The translations under genes were made by a program, and so were the position numbers. Below, piece by piece: positions 1 through 7,801 of a DNA stretch of 64,000 nt (the stretch's first letter is position 1; each line of letters begins with the position of its first letter). The notes beneath the pieces are model-generated. The model had not been told where the DNA came from, ran no database searches, and saw only the letters and a list, made by a program, of their open reading frames with translations. Source of the stretch: Rhodospirillales bacterium 24-66-33 (GTDB lineage Bacteria; Pseudomonadota; Alphaproteobacteria; Reyranellales; Reyranellaceae); NCBI GenBank assembly GCA_002281855.1, contig NCHQ01000025.1:1-64000 (forward strand), in the 5' to 3' direction.

Positions 1-174
1 CACCGACGCCCTACTACGCGTCACGATCCATACGCAGAGCTCTGGTAGTGTCCACTGGCTAGAACTGAATGACATCGATGCCCTCCGCAGGGCTCCGCAA
101 GGTGGTCGACGCGGCAGCCTCTGCGGAGGAGGTTTTCGAGCCGTCGCTCTAGCCGCGTCGATGTCGATTCTACA
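1..174. other. Left-edge segment without a supported gene
   Basis: This stretch lies downstream of the integrase stop codon. One plus-strand frame is open through the edge, and a 27-codon frame starts at ATG 69 and stops at 150-152. Neither shows a recognisable motif. It could hold part of an attachment site or the tail of a gene outside the window. I see no tRNA fold here. Confidence 0.3.
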
Positions 175-1416
175 TTACGCTGCGCGACCACGCCGGCCGA
201 TGGGGATTACCTTCCCTTTGGATTCGGCAGTCAGGAAATTCGCCCACGCCTGCATCAGGGCGGCGCGCTTCTTCAGCAGCTCGCCACGCCGGTAAGCGGC
301 CTCGACCTTGTCGCCAATCGAGTGCGCCAATGCCATTTCGGACACCTCAGACGGGAACGACGTTCGCTCGCTCGCCCAGTCCTTGAAGGTGCTGCGCGCA
401 GTCCCGTGCACCGTGGCATCGCCCCCGCCGGCAGCCCCTAAGGCCTTGGAAAGGGCCGTCAGAGACAGGGGCCGCTTCGACTTGTGGCCGGGGAACAAAT
501 GCTTGCCAGACCGGATTTCGGCCATCTCGTCCAGGATCGCCAATGCCTCGCGAGATAGGGTTACCCGGTGCTCTTTGTCTGCCTTCATCCGCTCGGGCGG
601 TAGGGTCCACAAGGCATTCTTCCGGTCGACCTCGGGCCACAGGCCCCCGGCGGTCTCGCCGGGCCGCGTAGCCGTCAGGATAGCGAACCGCACCGCCTTG
701 GCGGCAATTCCCTTGGACTGGCAGAGCCGGGAATAGACTGCGGGCAGGTCGTCGATCGGCACCGCCGAGTGGTGCTTCACCTTCCGAACCTTGGTCTTGG
801 CTGGAAATATCTTGTCGAGGTGTCCACGCCAGCGGGCCGGGTTCTCGCCTGTTCGAAAGCCCTTAACCTTGGCCCAGTCCAGGATCCGCTCGACACGGCC
901 CCTCACCCTCGATGCGGTCTCGGGCTTCGTGTACCAGATCGGCTCCAGGACCTTGATCACCTCTGGCGTGCCGATCGAGCCGACGGCCAACGTCCCGAGG
1001 GTGGGCGTGCCGTAGGCGTCAAGCGTATTGCGCCACTGTTGCCGGTGCTTCTTGTTTCGCCAGGAATCTGTGTGGGCGTCCAGGAACTGGTCGACGGCGT
1101 CGCCCCAGAGCACTCCCTGTGCCGCCTCCAGGCGTTCCTGAGCCCTCTCGGCCTCACGCACGGCAATGGGGTCCTTCCCCGCCTTTACCAGCGCACGCGC
1201 CTTGGTGGCCCCTTCCCGGGCCGCGGCGAGGCTGATGGACGGGAAGGAGCCGACGCCCATCTCCCGGCGTCGGCCGGCAAGGGCGAAGCGGAAGATCCAG
1301 CTCTTGGCCCCAGCGGACGTGATCTGCAGGTAAAGGCCGCCACCGTCGCCGTGGTAGCCCGGCTTCATCGCCCGGGAGAGCGTGATGGGCTTCAGATTGT
1401 GAAGAGTGCGCGCCAA
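175..1416 (-). CDS. int: P4-type tyrosine recombinase/integrase
   Basis: A 413-residue tyrosine recombinase of the kind that integrates prophages and genomic islands. Residues 1-95 form an arm-type DNA-binding domain of the DUF4102 type (YHGDGGGLYL, GSFPSISLAAAR), followed by a SAM-like core-binding region and the catalytic domain. The catalytic set is visible: R251 in TATRPGE, H337 and R341 in HGTARSTFKDW, H365 in ALAHSIG and nucleophile Y375 in AAYRRG. Length and residue spacing are normal, so it looks intact. The upstream side carries repeated GGYGGGTA boxes. No excisionase or other phage gene is visible, so the element, if still present, must extend beyond the left edge. Confidence in the family is high; the integration target is unknown. 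Confidence 0.95.
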   Translation of the reverse strand: MARTLHNLKPITLSRAMKPGYHGDGGGLYLQITSAGAKSWIFRFALAGRRREMGVGSFPSISLAAAREGATKARALVKAGKDPIAVREAERAQERLEAAQGVLWGDAVDQFLDAHTDSWRNKKHRQQWRNTLDAYGTPTLGTLAVGSIGTPEVIKVLEPIWYTKPETASRVRGRVERILDWAKVKGFRTGENPARWRGHLDKIFPAKTKVRKVKHHSAVPIDDLPAVYSRLCQSKGIAAKAVRFAILTATRPGETAGGLWPEVDRKNALWTLPPERMKADKEHRVTLSREALAILDEMAEIRSGKHLFPGHKSKRPLSLTALSKALGAAGGGDATVHGTARSTFKDWASERTSFPSEVSEMALAHSIGDKVEAAYRRGELLKKRAALMQAWANFLTAESKGKVIPIGRRGRAA

Positions 1417-1420
1417 GGCC

Positions 1421-1453
1421 TACCCGCCATTTTACCCACCGTAATGGTGGGTA
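1421..1453. repeat. Three GGYGGGTA boxes upstream of the integrase
   Basis: TACCCGCC (1421-1428), TACCCACC (1433-1440) and GGTGGGTA (1446-1453) are copies of one 8-mer. The second and third form a perfect 8-bp dyad with loop GTAAT. They begin 5 bp upstream of the integrase start codon. They could be an operator for int autoregulation or arm-type recombinase sites. This is inference from position and sequence only. Confidence 0.5.
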
Positions 1454-1712
1454 CATAGGCGGACGCGGGCGGACACGCAAGGACGGATAGCGGGGAATAA
1501 TCCTTACAAAACGGGACTATTCGGTCACGCGCGGACGGTGGCGGTCACTGGATTGGCGGACGCCCTGTCCGCCATTCATTCTGCGAACCTTCTCTCCGGG
1601 GCCTTAGCCTTGGAGAAAAGGCGCGAATTCCGGGCCAATCCTCGCGGCAGAGAACCACGATGGTCCGCTCAGATCGCGACCAGATCCGGCCCGGCCGGCC
1701 AACGGTGGACTT

Positions 1713-2327
1713 TCAGATCAGATAGATCCGATTTGGCAATTCGCTCCGCTCCCCTTCGACCAATGGGAAGTGCGCCGCCAGGACGGCACCGCAGCGATCG
1801 ATCGCCGCGACAAAGCCATCGGCAATGTGGCCCTCCCGCATATGGCCTCTCAAGATATCGATAGCGCCCTGCCATTCCTCCCGGGGAACGCGGCTGGCAA
1901 TGCCCTCGTCAGCGATAATGCGAGCGTAGCGCTCGGCCAACGAGACGAAGATCAGGATGCCGGTCCTCTCTCGTGTTCGCGCGATGCCGCGACTCACGAA
2001 CTGCTCCATGGCCGCGCGGTGGGCGAGGGCGCGGCGCGCCGCTCGAGGCAGAAGCGCCACGCGCACACGGGGCAGGCAGAAGACCGCAAGCAAACCGAAG
2101 AAGGCCAGAACCTGCAGCGACAACATCAGTTGCAGCGGTGCCGCCGTAAAGCTCATCAACATCCACGGCAGCGCCAGAGCAATGACAGCTGCCAGCATCA
2201 CAGGTACGCCGACTGCTTCCGACGACGAGGTCCTGGCCAGTACGCAGACGATCTCACCCGTCGTACGAGCCTCGCTGGCGTGGATGGCGGAGGAGATGCG
2301 CGCGCGGTCCTGTTCGCTCAATTCCAT
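1713..2327 (-). CDS. Membrane protein with TPM-like domain
   Basis: A 204-residue protein starting at MELSEQDRARISSAI. The N-terminal part (TTGEIVCVLARTSS) and the C-terminal part (RTGILIFVSLAERYARIIADE) resemble the split halves of a TPM domain, with two hydrophobic helices at about 41-60 and 67-85 between them. Its ATG overlaps the TGA of the preceding TPM gene (TGATG), suggesting translational coupling. Such proteins commonly follow lemA and a YgcG-like gene. A longer frame runs upstream through the neighbouring gene, but the overlapping ATG is the sensible start. The molecular role of this family is unclear; a membrane-associated function is likely. Confidence 0.8.
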   Translation of the reverse strand: MELSEQDRARISSAIHASEARTTGEIVCVLARTSSSEAVGVPVMLAAVIALALPWMLMSFTAAPLQLMLSLQVLAFFGLLAVFCLPRVRVALLPRAARRALAHRAAMEQFVSRGIARTRERTGILIFVSLAERYARIIADEGIASRVPREEWQGAIDILRGHMREGHIADGFVAAIDRCGAVLAAHFPLVEGERSELPNRIYLI

Positions 2328-3091
2328 CACCAGCTCCCTGACGCTCCGCCGCCGCCGGAAGAGCCCCCGCGGCCTGAGAACCCGCCGCCGCCCCTGGAAG
2401 ATCCCCGTCCGCCCAACCCGCCCGATCCGCCGCCCCGCCCGCTCATCAGCATGCCGATCACCAGCCACCGGAAAGCCGGCGACACAATCATCAACCCGAT
2501 CACCGCGATGATGACGACGATGACGAGCCAGTTCACAGGAGCCGAGGCCGGTTCGCTGTCGACACGCAGCGAGGGACGCTGCTGCCATTCCGAGGAATCG
2601 GTCGTCAGGACGATGATGATGTCGTCGACGCCGCGCGTTATGCCTCCGGCGAAATCGCCTGTCTTGAAACGCGGGGCGATCGCATTGGTGATGATCACCT
2701 TCGATAGCGCATCGGTCAGCGTTCCCTCGAGACCGTACCCAACCTCGATCCGGACGCGCTTCTGGTTGGGCGCCACCAGAAGCAACACACCATTGTTGCT
2801 CGTCCTGTCGCCGAGCTTCCAGGTCCGGAACAATTCGTTGGCGTACGGCTCGATTTCCTGGCCGTCGAGCGAACTCACTGTGGCGACAACGAGCTGGATA
2901 CCCGACCTCGCTTCGAGGTCGGCGAGCTTGGCTTCCAGATCTGCAACAGCGGTCGCCGGCAAGATGTGGGCTTCGTCGACGACCCTGCCGGTCAATGGCG
3001 GGAAATTGGCGGCGAAGGCGGCCAGCCCGAACAACAAGGACAGCGCCAAGCCCGCGATCCACGCGCCTGTCCTCGAGCGACCAGGACGCAT
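2327..3091 (-). CDS. YgcG-like TPM-domain protein with Gly-rich tail
   Basis: A 254-residue protein with a signal peptide (about 1-28, ending AAFA), then a periplasmic TPM domain at about 30-180 (DEAHILP, GIQLVVATVSSLDG, NNGVLLLVAPNQKRVRIEVGYG). A membrane helix follows at about 188-212. The C-terminal tail is almost entirely Gly, Ser and Arg and ends GASGSW. This is the classic layout of the YgcG family. It sits between lemA (9 bp upstream) and a second TPM gene (overlapping), so the three are one operon. The TPM domain has been linked to phosphatase activity and photosystem repair in other organisms; its role here is unknown. Confidence 0.9.
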   Translation of the reverse strand: MRPGRSRTGAWIAGLALSLLFGLAAFAANFPPLTGRVVDEAHILPATAVADLEAKLADLEARSGIQLVVATVSSLDGQEIEPYANELFRTWKLGDRTSNNGVLLLVAPNQKRVRIEVGYGLEGTLTDALSKVIITNAIAPRFKTGDFAGGITRGVDDIIIVLTTDSSEWQQRPSLRVDSEPASAPVNWLVIVVIIAVIGLMIVSPAFRWLVIGMLMSGRGGGSGGLGGRGSSRGGGGFSGRGGSSGGGGASGSW

Positions 3092-3100
3092 GGTCGACGA

Positions 3101-3709
3101 TCAGAACTTAACGGTCGGTGGCGTCTGGGCGGTATCGCTGGCGGTGAATTCAGCCATCGGCTTGTTCGACCGGAATGCCGTCATTGCCCACAGCATGCCG
3201 GGAAAGGTCCTGAGCTCCGTATTGTAAGCCCGTACGGCTTCGATGTAGTCGCGGCGCGCGACGGCAATGCGGTTCTCCGTGCCCTCGAGCTGCGACTGCA
3301 GCGCCAGGAAGTTCTGGTTCGATTTGAGGTCCGGATAATTCTCGCTGATGGCGATCAGCCGGCCCAAGGCGCCGGAAAGCTGATTCTGCGCATCCTGGAA
3401 TTGCTTCACCTTTTCCGGATCGGTGAGCTGGGACACGTCGATCCTGGTCTGGGTGGCCTTGGCACGGGCCTCGACCACGGCGGTCAACACGTCTTTCTCG
3501 TGCTTGGCATAGCCTTGAACCGTCGCGACCAGGTTCGGAATCAAGTCCGCACGACGTTGGTAGTTGTTCTGGACGTCGCCCCATTTCGCTTTGGCTTGCT
3601 CCTCGAGCGTCGGGATATTGTTGTACCCACACGACGCTAGGGTCAGGCACAGAAAGGCAGTGGCCAGACGCGAAAGGAAAGAACTTGAGGTCGATCTCGT
3701 ACCAGTCAT
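3101..3709 (-). CDS. lemA: LemA family lipoprotein
   Basis: A 202-residue LemA-family protein. The N terminus is a lipoprotein signal with lipobox LASC and lipidated Cys27, so the mature helical domain should be anchored at the membrane facing the periplasm. The conserved LemA core is clear: NNYQRRADLIPNLVATVQGYA, HEKDVLTAVVEARAKA and GRLIAISENYPDLKSNQNF. It is the first gene of a three-gene operon with two TPM-domain genes. LemA with TPM proteins is a widespread pairing of unknown biochemical function, perhaps in envelope maintenance. Confidence 0.93.
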   Translation of the reverse strand: MTGTRSTSSSFLSRLATAFLCLTLASCGYNNIPTLEEQAKAKWGDVQNNYQRRADLIPNLVATVQGYAKHEKDVLTAVVEARAKATQTRIDVSQLTDPEKVKQFQDAQNQLSGALGRLIAISENYPDLKSNQNFLALQSQLEGTENRIAVARRDYIEAVRAYNTELRTFPGMLWAMTAFRSNKPMAEFTASDTAQTPPTVKF

Positions 3710-3897
3710 GACTCTCCTCGCGAGGCCGACGCTCGTCGAGCCACGTGCGAAACGTCATTCCCCCCCAGAAGTTCCACTCCCCGGGACGCTGCAACGCCCA
3801 GGCGTGGACGTTTTCCCCAAACCGCCTTCCAAACTCACAGATTCCGTCAGTAGACTAATCACCGGGCCGGTGCTTCTTTCGCCACGAGGTGAATACG

Positions 3898-4344
3898 ATG
3901 CCCACGCCCGACGACATTGAGAAAGCCCTGGCCGCTGTTGCAACCGAGGGCGCCCATGAGGTCCCGGAACCTCTGACGGTCCAGTCCATCTTCTGGAGGC
4001 TGATCGATCTCGATAAGAAGCTGCGTATCTTTCACAGGATGGCAGACAATCGCGATTTACAGTTCGAGGTGATGACCTACGAGCTGCCTTCCTTCGCCAA
4101 TCTCCGCCCGCCCACCGAGCTTGGCGTGGAGGTCGACAGGGGACTGATCAAGCCGATCGCGGCAGCAACTTTGCTTCTGAAATCGCTCCAGCGCGCGCAG
4201 CGTATCGTTGTTGCAGAGCCGCACGTGCTGGATGACATCCAGCGGTGTATCGACCGCTTCCTCCAGACCCTGCCGCATGCGCGCGCTCATCTGCAGCTGC
4301 ACGGTGCTGATCCGAAACTGTCGCCGCCGGCGGACGAGTTGTAG
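3898..4344 (+). CDS. Hypothetical protein
   Basis: A 148-residue protein that I do not recognise. I chose ATG 3898 because an AGGTG ribosome-binding-like sequence lies about 6 bases upstream; GTG 3889 is an alternative. It is mainly hydrophilic, with no signal peptide or membrane helix, and looks mostly alpha-helical (SIFWRLIDLDKKLRIFHRMADN; PIAAATLLLKSLQRAQRIVV). No Cys-rich or catalytic motif is visible. It stands alone between the lemA operon, which diverges from it, and an amidohydrolase gene downstream on the same strand. Confidence 0.65.
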   Translation: MPTPDDIEKALAAVATEGAHEVPEPLTVQSIFWRLIDLDKKLRIFHRMADNRDLQFEVMTYELPSFANLRPPTELGVEVDRGLIKPIAAATLLLKSLQRAQRIVVAEPHVLDDIQRCIDRFLQTLPHARAHLQLHGADPKLSPPADEL

Positions 4345-4442
4345 GGCAATTGCCCCCTCAGGAAGAGTTCACAAGCGCCCGCGACGAAAGCAAGGATCGT
4401 AAGTCCTTGCGCACCTGCCCCGCCGTCTACGACACTCACGAC

Positions 4443-5699
4443 ATGAACGACATCACCACCGGCAACGAACTTTCCGAGCGCATTTCCGCAGCGGCCCTCG
4501 AGATCGAAGACAAGGTCATCGCGTGGCGGCGCGACATTCACGAGCACCCGGAGCTTTCCTATCAGGAGACGCGCACCGCCGCGCTCGCCGCCGAGCACCT
4601 GAAGAAGCTCGGCTACGAGGTGAAGACAGGCGTCGGGATCACCGGCGTCGTGGGCGTGCTGAAAGGCGGCAAGCCCGGCGGCGTCGTGGCGCTGCGGGCC
4701 GACATGGATGCGCTGCCGGTCGAGGAGAAGGTCGACCTGCCCTTCGCCTCCAGGGCCACGGCGCAGTATCTCGGGCAGACCGTTCCGGTCATGCATGCCT
4801 GCGGCCACGATTGCCACGTCGCCATCCTGATGGGGGTGGCCGAGATCTTGGCCGGCATGAAGGACGAGATCCCGGGCACGGTGAAGCTGATCTTTCAGCC
4901 CAACGAGGAGGGCTCCAACGACGGCCGCCCGAGCGGCGCCCAGGCGATGATCGCCGACGGCTGCCTGCAGAACCCGGCACCGTCCGCCGTGTTTGGCCTG
5001 CACGTCACCTCGGGCATCCGCTCGGGCGTGATCGCGCTCCGTCCGGGCGGGCTGATGGCGAGCGCCGATCGCCTCAAGATCGACGTCGAGGGCCGCCAGA
5101 CGCACGCCTCGCAGCCTTGGCGCGGCATCGATCCTGTCGTCACCTCGGCGCAGATCATCCTGGCGTTGCAGACCATCGTCAGCCGTCAGCTCGATCCCAC
5201 CCTCACGCCGGCGGTGGTCTCGGTCTCGACCATCCATGGCGGCGTGCGCAACAACATCCTGCCCGATTCGGTCGCCATGGAAGGCACCATCCGCACCCAC
5301 GATGAGGGCGTGCGCGCCGAGATCTGGAAGCGCATCGACAAGACCGCCACCGCCATCGCCGAGGCCGCCGGGGCCAAGGCCACCGTCACGGTCTTCGAGG
5401 GCGTGCCGGTGACCTATAACGATCCGCCGCTCACCGACTGGGGCACCAACAGCCTGAAGAACGGTCTCGACACCCAGCGCGTCACCGAGGTGCGCCCGGT
5501 GATGGGCGCCGAGGATTTCTCGTATCTCGCCCAGGTCGTGCCGGGCATGTTCTTCTTCCTGGGTGTCGTGCCGCCGGACGCCGACCCCCTGCAGTCGCCG
5601 GCCAACCATTCGCCGCTCTTCCGCGTCCACGAGCCCGCGCTCAAGTACGGCGTGCGCGCGCTCAGCTATCTCGCGATCGACTATCTGAAGCGGAAGTAG
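4443..5699 (+). CDS. M20D amidohydrolase (hippurate/IAA-amino acid hydrolase-like)
   Basis: A 418-residue cytosolic metallohydrolase of the M20D group, which cleaves amide-linked acyl-amino acids such as hippurate or auxin conjugates. Start chosen at ATG 4443, where similarity begins (VIAWRRDIHEHPELSYQE); the open frame extends upstream without family features. Metal and catalytic residues are visible: Cys120 and His122 in MHACGHDCH, Glu155/Glu156 in QPNEEG, and the C-terminal GAEDFSY motif. Length matches the family. It ends just before a hairpin repeat shared with the convergent maoC-like gene. The exact substrate cannot be told from sequence. Confidence 0.92.
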   Translation: MNDITTGNELSERISAAALEIEDKVIAWRRDIHEHPELSYQETRTAALAAEHLKKLGYEVKTGVGITGVVGVLKGGKPGGVVALRADMDALPVEEKVDLPFASRATAQYLGQTVPVMHACGHDCHVAILMGVAEILAGMKDEIPGTVKLIFQPNEEGSNDGRPSGAQAMIADGCLQNPAPSAVFGLHVTSGIRSGVIALRPGGLMASADRLKIDVEGRQTHASQPWRGIDPVVTSAQIILALQTIVSRQLDPTLTPAVVSVSTIHGGVRNNILPDSVAMEGTIRTHDEGVRAEIWKRIDKTATAIAEAAGAKATVTVFEGVPVTYNDPPLTDWGTNSLKNGLDTQRVTEVRPVMGAEDFSYLAQVVPGMFFFLGVVPPDADPLQSPANHSPLFRVHEPALKYGVRALSYLAIDYLKRK

Positions 5700-5749
5700 C
5701 GAGGGTCTTTCCGGGCGAGATTGAATCGAGCCGGGCAGCCCAACACCGA

Positions 5750-5781
5750 CCTCACCCTGAGGAGCGCTCCTCAGGATGAGG
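5750..5781. terminator. Hairpin between convergent genes (CCTCANCCTGAGGAGC type)
   Basis: Two abutting 16-bp arms (5750-5765 and 5766-5781) are reverse complements apart from one mismatch. The hairpin lies between the convergent ends of the amidohydrolase and maoC-like genes, so it may act as a bidirectional terminator, although no T-run follows. The same arm sequence recurs at 30842-30856 and 30939-30953, so it belongs to a dispersed repeat family. Confidence 0.6.
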
Positions 5782-5790
5782 TGAAAGACT

Positions 5791-6261
5791 CTACGTCTTG
5801 GCGTAGGCGATGCTCATGGTCTCGGCGACACAGGCCGGACGCTCCTGGCCCTCGATCTCGACGGTCCACTGGTACGTCATGCGAATGCCGCCGTTCGGCA
5901 TGTCGTCGGCGGCCAGCAGCTTCTGGCGGCCGCGGATGCGCGCCCCGACCTGCACCGGGCTGGTGTAGCGCACCTTGTTCGAGCCGTAGTTGATGCCGTT
6001 CCGCATATTGTCGATCTTCAGCACATCGCGGGCGAAGGTGGAGATCACGGAAAAGGTGAGATTGCCGTGCGCGATGGTCTTGCCATCCGGCATGTCCGTC
6101 TTGCAGCGCTCGACATCGACATGGATCCACTGATGGTCGCCACTGGCTTCGGCGAACAGGTTGATGCGTTCCTGCGTCATGACCAGCCAGTCGCTGACTC
6201 CCAGCTCCTGACCGACCAGCGCCTTCATTGCCTGCGGGCTCTCGACGATTCGCTTTGCCAT
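5791..6261 (-). CDS. MaoC-like hydratase
   Basis: A 156-residue hot-dog fold protein of the MaoC/NodN type, which hydrates enoyl-CoA or related thioesters. The hydratase-2 motif is present as FAEASGDHQWIHVD (Asp42 and His47 are the likely catalytic pair), followed by GKTIAHGNLTFSVI. Start at MAKRIVESPQ, with AGGAGG about 6 bases upstream (the plus strand reads ATGTCCTCCT). It is the last gene of a three-gene minus-strand unit with a racemase-like and a ModA-like gene, 14 bp after the former. A CoA-linked catabolic step is likely. Confidence 0.9.
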   Translation of the reverse strand: MAKRIVESPQAMKALVGQELGVSDWLVMTQERINLFAEASGDHQWIHVDVERCKTDMPDGKTIAHGNLTFSVISTFARDVLKIDNMRNGINYGSNKVRYTSPVQVGARIRGRQKLLAADDMPNGGIRMTYQWTVEIEGQERPACVAETMSIAYAKT

Positions 6262-6275
6262 GATGTCCTCCTTTA

Positions 6276-6950
6276 TCAGCCGCCGATGGCGGCCCGGATA
6301 CGGTCGACCGCGGCGTCGGGCGCGGTGAGCACGGGTGTCTTGACCGCGGCGGTGACGGAAGCCAGCGCCCGCGACGTCGAGAAGTGCGCGAGCATGATGG
6401 CGTCGCAGTGCGCGAGCTCGGGCGCCCGCGCGGCGATCAGCGCGTTGTGCCGGTCGGCGTCGCCCTTGCGCAACGCGTCCATGGCGCCCTCGACGACGAT
6501 CGTCTCGAGCGTCGCCCCGCCACCCCCCTCGCCGCCTGCCTCGGCGACGAACTGCTCGAACTCCTCCGTCATGGTCAGCACCGACGGGGCGAAGGTCGCG
6601 AGCATCCCGATCCGCTGCCCCCGGCCGATCGCCTCCCGGAACATCGCTTCGTTGGGCTTCAGCACGGGCACCGGCAGTTCCCGGGCCATGCGCTCGATCG
6701 CCGGCCCGAACGCCGAGCAGGTCACGAGGATCGCCTCGGCCCCGATGCGATGCGCGTAGCCGCCGAGCTCGACGAAGCGCTCGAACATGCGCGGCGTCAG
6801 GTCGTGGTCCTTGGCGCGATCGATCGACAGCGAGGAGTCGAGCAGGTCGACGGCCTCGGCCTCGGGCCACCGCGTGGCGAACGCGCGCTGGATGGGTTCG
6901 ATGGCGACGGGTGTGCCATGCAGGAGGACGATGCGGGGCTTCTTCGACAT
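6276..6950 (-). CDS. Aspartate/glutamate/hydantoin racemase family protein
   Basis: A 224-residue protein with the Asp/Glu racemase fold. The first catalytic Cys is present (Cys78 in ILVTCSAFGPAIE), with a glycine-rich second half. The second catalytic Cys, normally in a C-T/A-x motif near residue 187, is not at its expected place: the stretch reads CDAIMLAHFSTSRA, leaving Cys182 a few residues early. It may therefore be a one-cysteine family member such as an arylmalonate-decarboxylase-like or isomerase-like enzyme rather than a two-base racemase. It sits between the MaoC-like and ModA-like genes with short gaps, so all three are probably co-transcribed. Confidence 0.82.
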   Translation of the reverse strand: MSKKPRIVLLHGTPVAIEPIQRAFATRWPEAEAVDLLDSSLSIDRAKDHDLTPRMFERFVELGGYAHRIGAEAILVTCSAFGPAIERMARELPVPVLKPNEAMFREAIGRGQRIGMLATFAPSVLTMTEEFEQFVAEAGGEGGGGATLETIVVEGAMDALRKGDADRHNALIAARAPELAHCDAIMLAHFSTSRALASVTAAVKTPVLTAPDAAVDRIRAAIGG

Positions 6951-6979
6951 GCGAGCGGTCTTTCGACAGGAGAGCGTTT

Positions 6980-7690
6980 TCAGGACTGCGCGAGGCGGGA
7001 TACCAGACCGCCATCGCCATAGGCCTTCGCAGCAGAGGGCGAGGCGAGCAGCGCCATCCAGGCGGCGGCACCCTCGGCGTTGGCGGCATCGGCAAAGATG
7101 GCGGCATCGAAGGTCGAGACGGTCTGGACCTCCGGCGGGAACGGACCGGCCACGGCGACGCCGGGGACCGACATCAGCTCGCTCACCTGCTGGATCGCAA
7201 TGTCAGCCTCGCCGCTCGCGACCTTCTCGCCGGTGAACCCCATCGGGATCGTGACGGCGCGCGCGTTGACCTCTGCGGCAATCCCCAGCCGCTCGACCAG
7301 CCCGGTGAAGTAGATGCCGCTCGCACCGGCCCGCGAGTAGGCCACCGCCCTTGCAGCCACCAGCGTCCGCTTGAACGCCTCGACCGTCGAGATGTCGGGC
7401 TTGGGCGCGCCCTCGCGGACGCCGACGCCCAGGATCGAATCGGCGAGACAGACGCGGGTCTCGGGACGCACGATTCCGTCGGCGCAGAGCTTGTCCATGG
7501 CGCCGTTAATGGCGATGACGACGTCGGCGCGCTGCCCTTCGGCGATCGACTTCATGATGGCGGTGGTCGGGCGCCAGTCGATCTCCAGGCGATAGGACGA
7601 TGCGGCCTCGAAGGCCGGTTTCAGCCAGCGATTGACGGCCACCTCGAGGGCGAGACCGCTCATGACGGCGACGGACGACGGCAATGCCAC
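6980..7690 (-). CDS. ModA-like substrate-binding domain protein without signal peptide
   Basis: A 236-residue type-2 periplasmic-binding fold protein similar to ModA-type molybdate receptors (VAVMSGLALEVAVNRWL, RADVVIAINGAMDKL, YSRAGASGIYFTGLVERLG, GEADIAIQQVSELM). The N terminus goes straight into the first beta strand with no signal peptide or lipobox, and no permease or ATPase gene is nearby. It leads a minus-strand unit with racemase-like and MaoC-like genes. It could be a cytosolic ligand sensor, or a receptor whose signal was lost. The start may instead be the internal MSGLALEV, which also lacks a signal. Confidence 0.75.
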   Translation of the reverse strand: MALPSSVAVMSGLALEVAVNRWLKPAFEAASSYRLEIDWRPTTAIMKSIAEGQRADVVIAINGAMDKLCADGIVRPETRVCLADSILGVGVREGAPKPDISTVEAFKRTLVAARAVAYSRAGASGIYFTGLVERLGIAAEVNARAVTIPMGFTGEKVASGEADIAIQQVSELMSVPGVAVAGPFPPEVQTVSTFDAAIFADAANAEGAAAWMALLASPSAAKAYGDGGLVSRLAQS

Positions 7691-7801
7691 TGGACTTCAC
7701 TCCTCGCACAACGGACATCGGCACTATAGCGGGCTGCAGCCATGGCCGACGGCAAAATGTGCTATCGGTTTACAAAGATCCCGAAAACAGGAGGAAATCG
7801 A

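Noticed and set aside
1538..1864. Plus-strand open frame of 108 codons after the integrase
   Set aside because: It runs antisense into the TPM-domain gene, has an Arg/Ser/Pro-rich product and shows no family motif, as expected of a GC-rich shadow frame.
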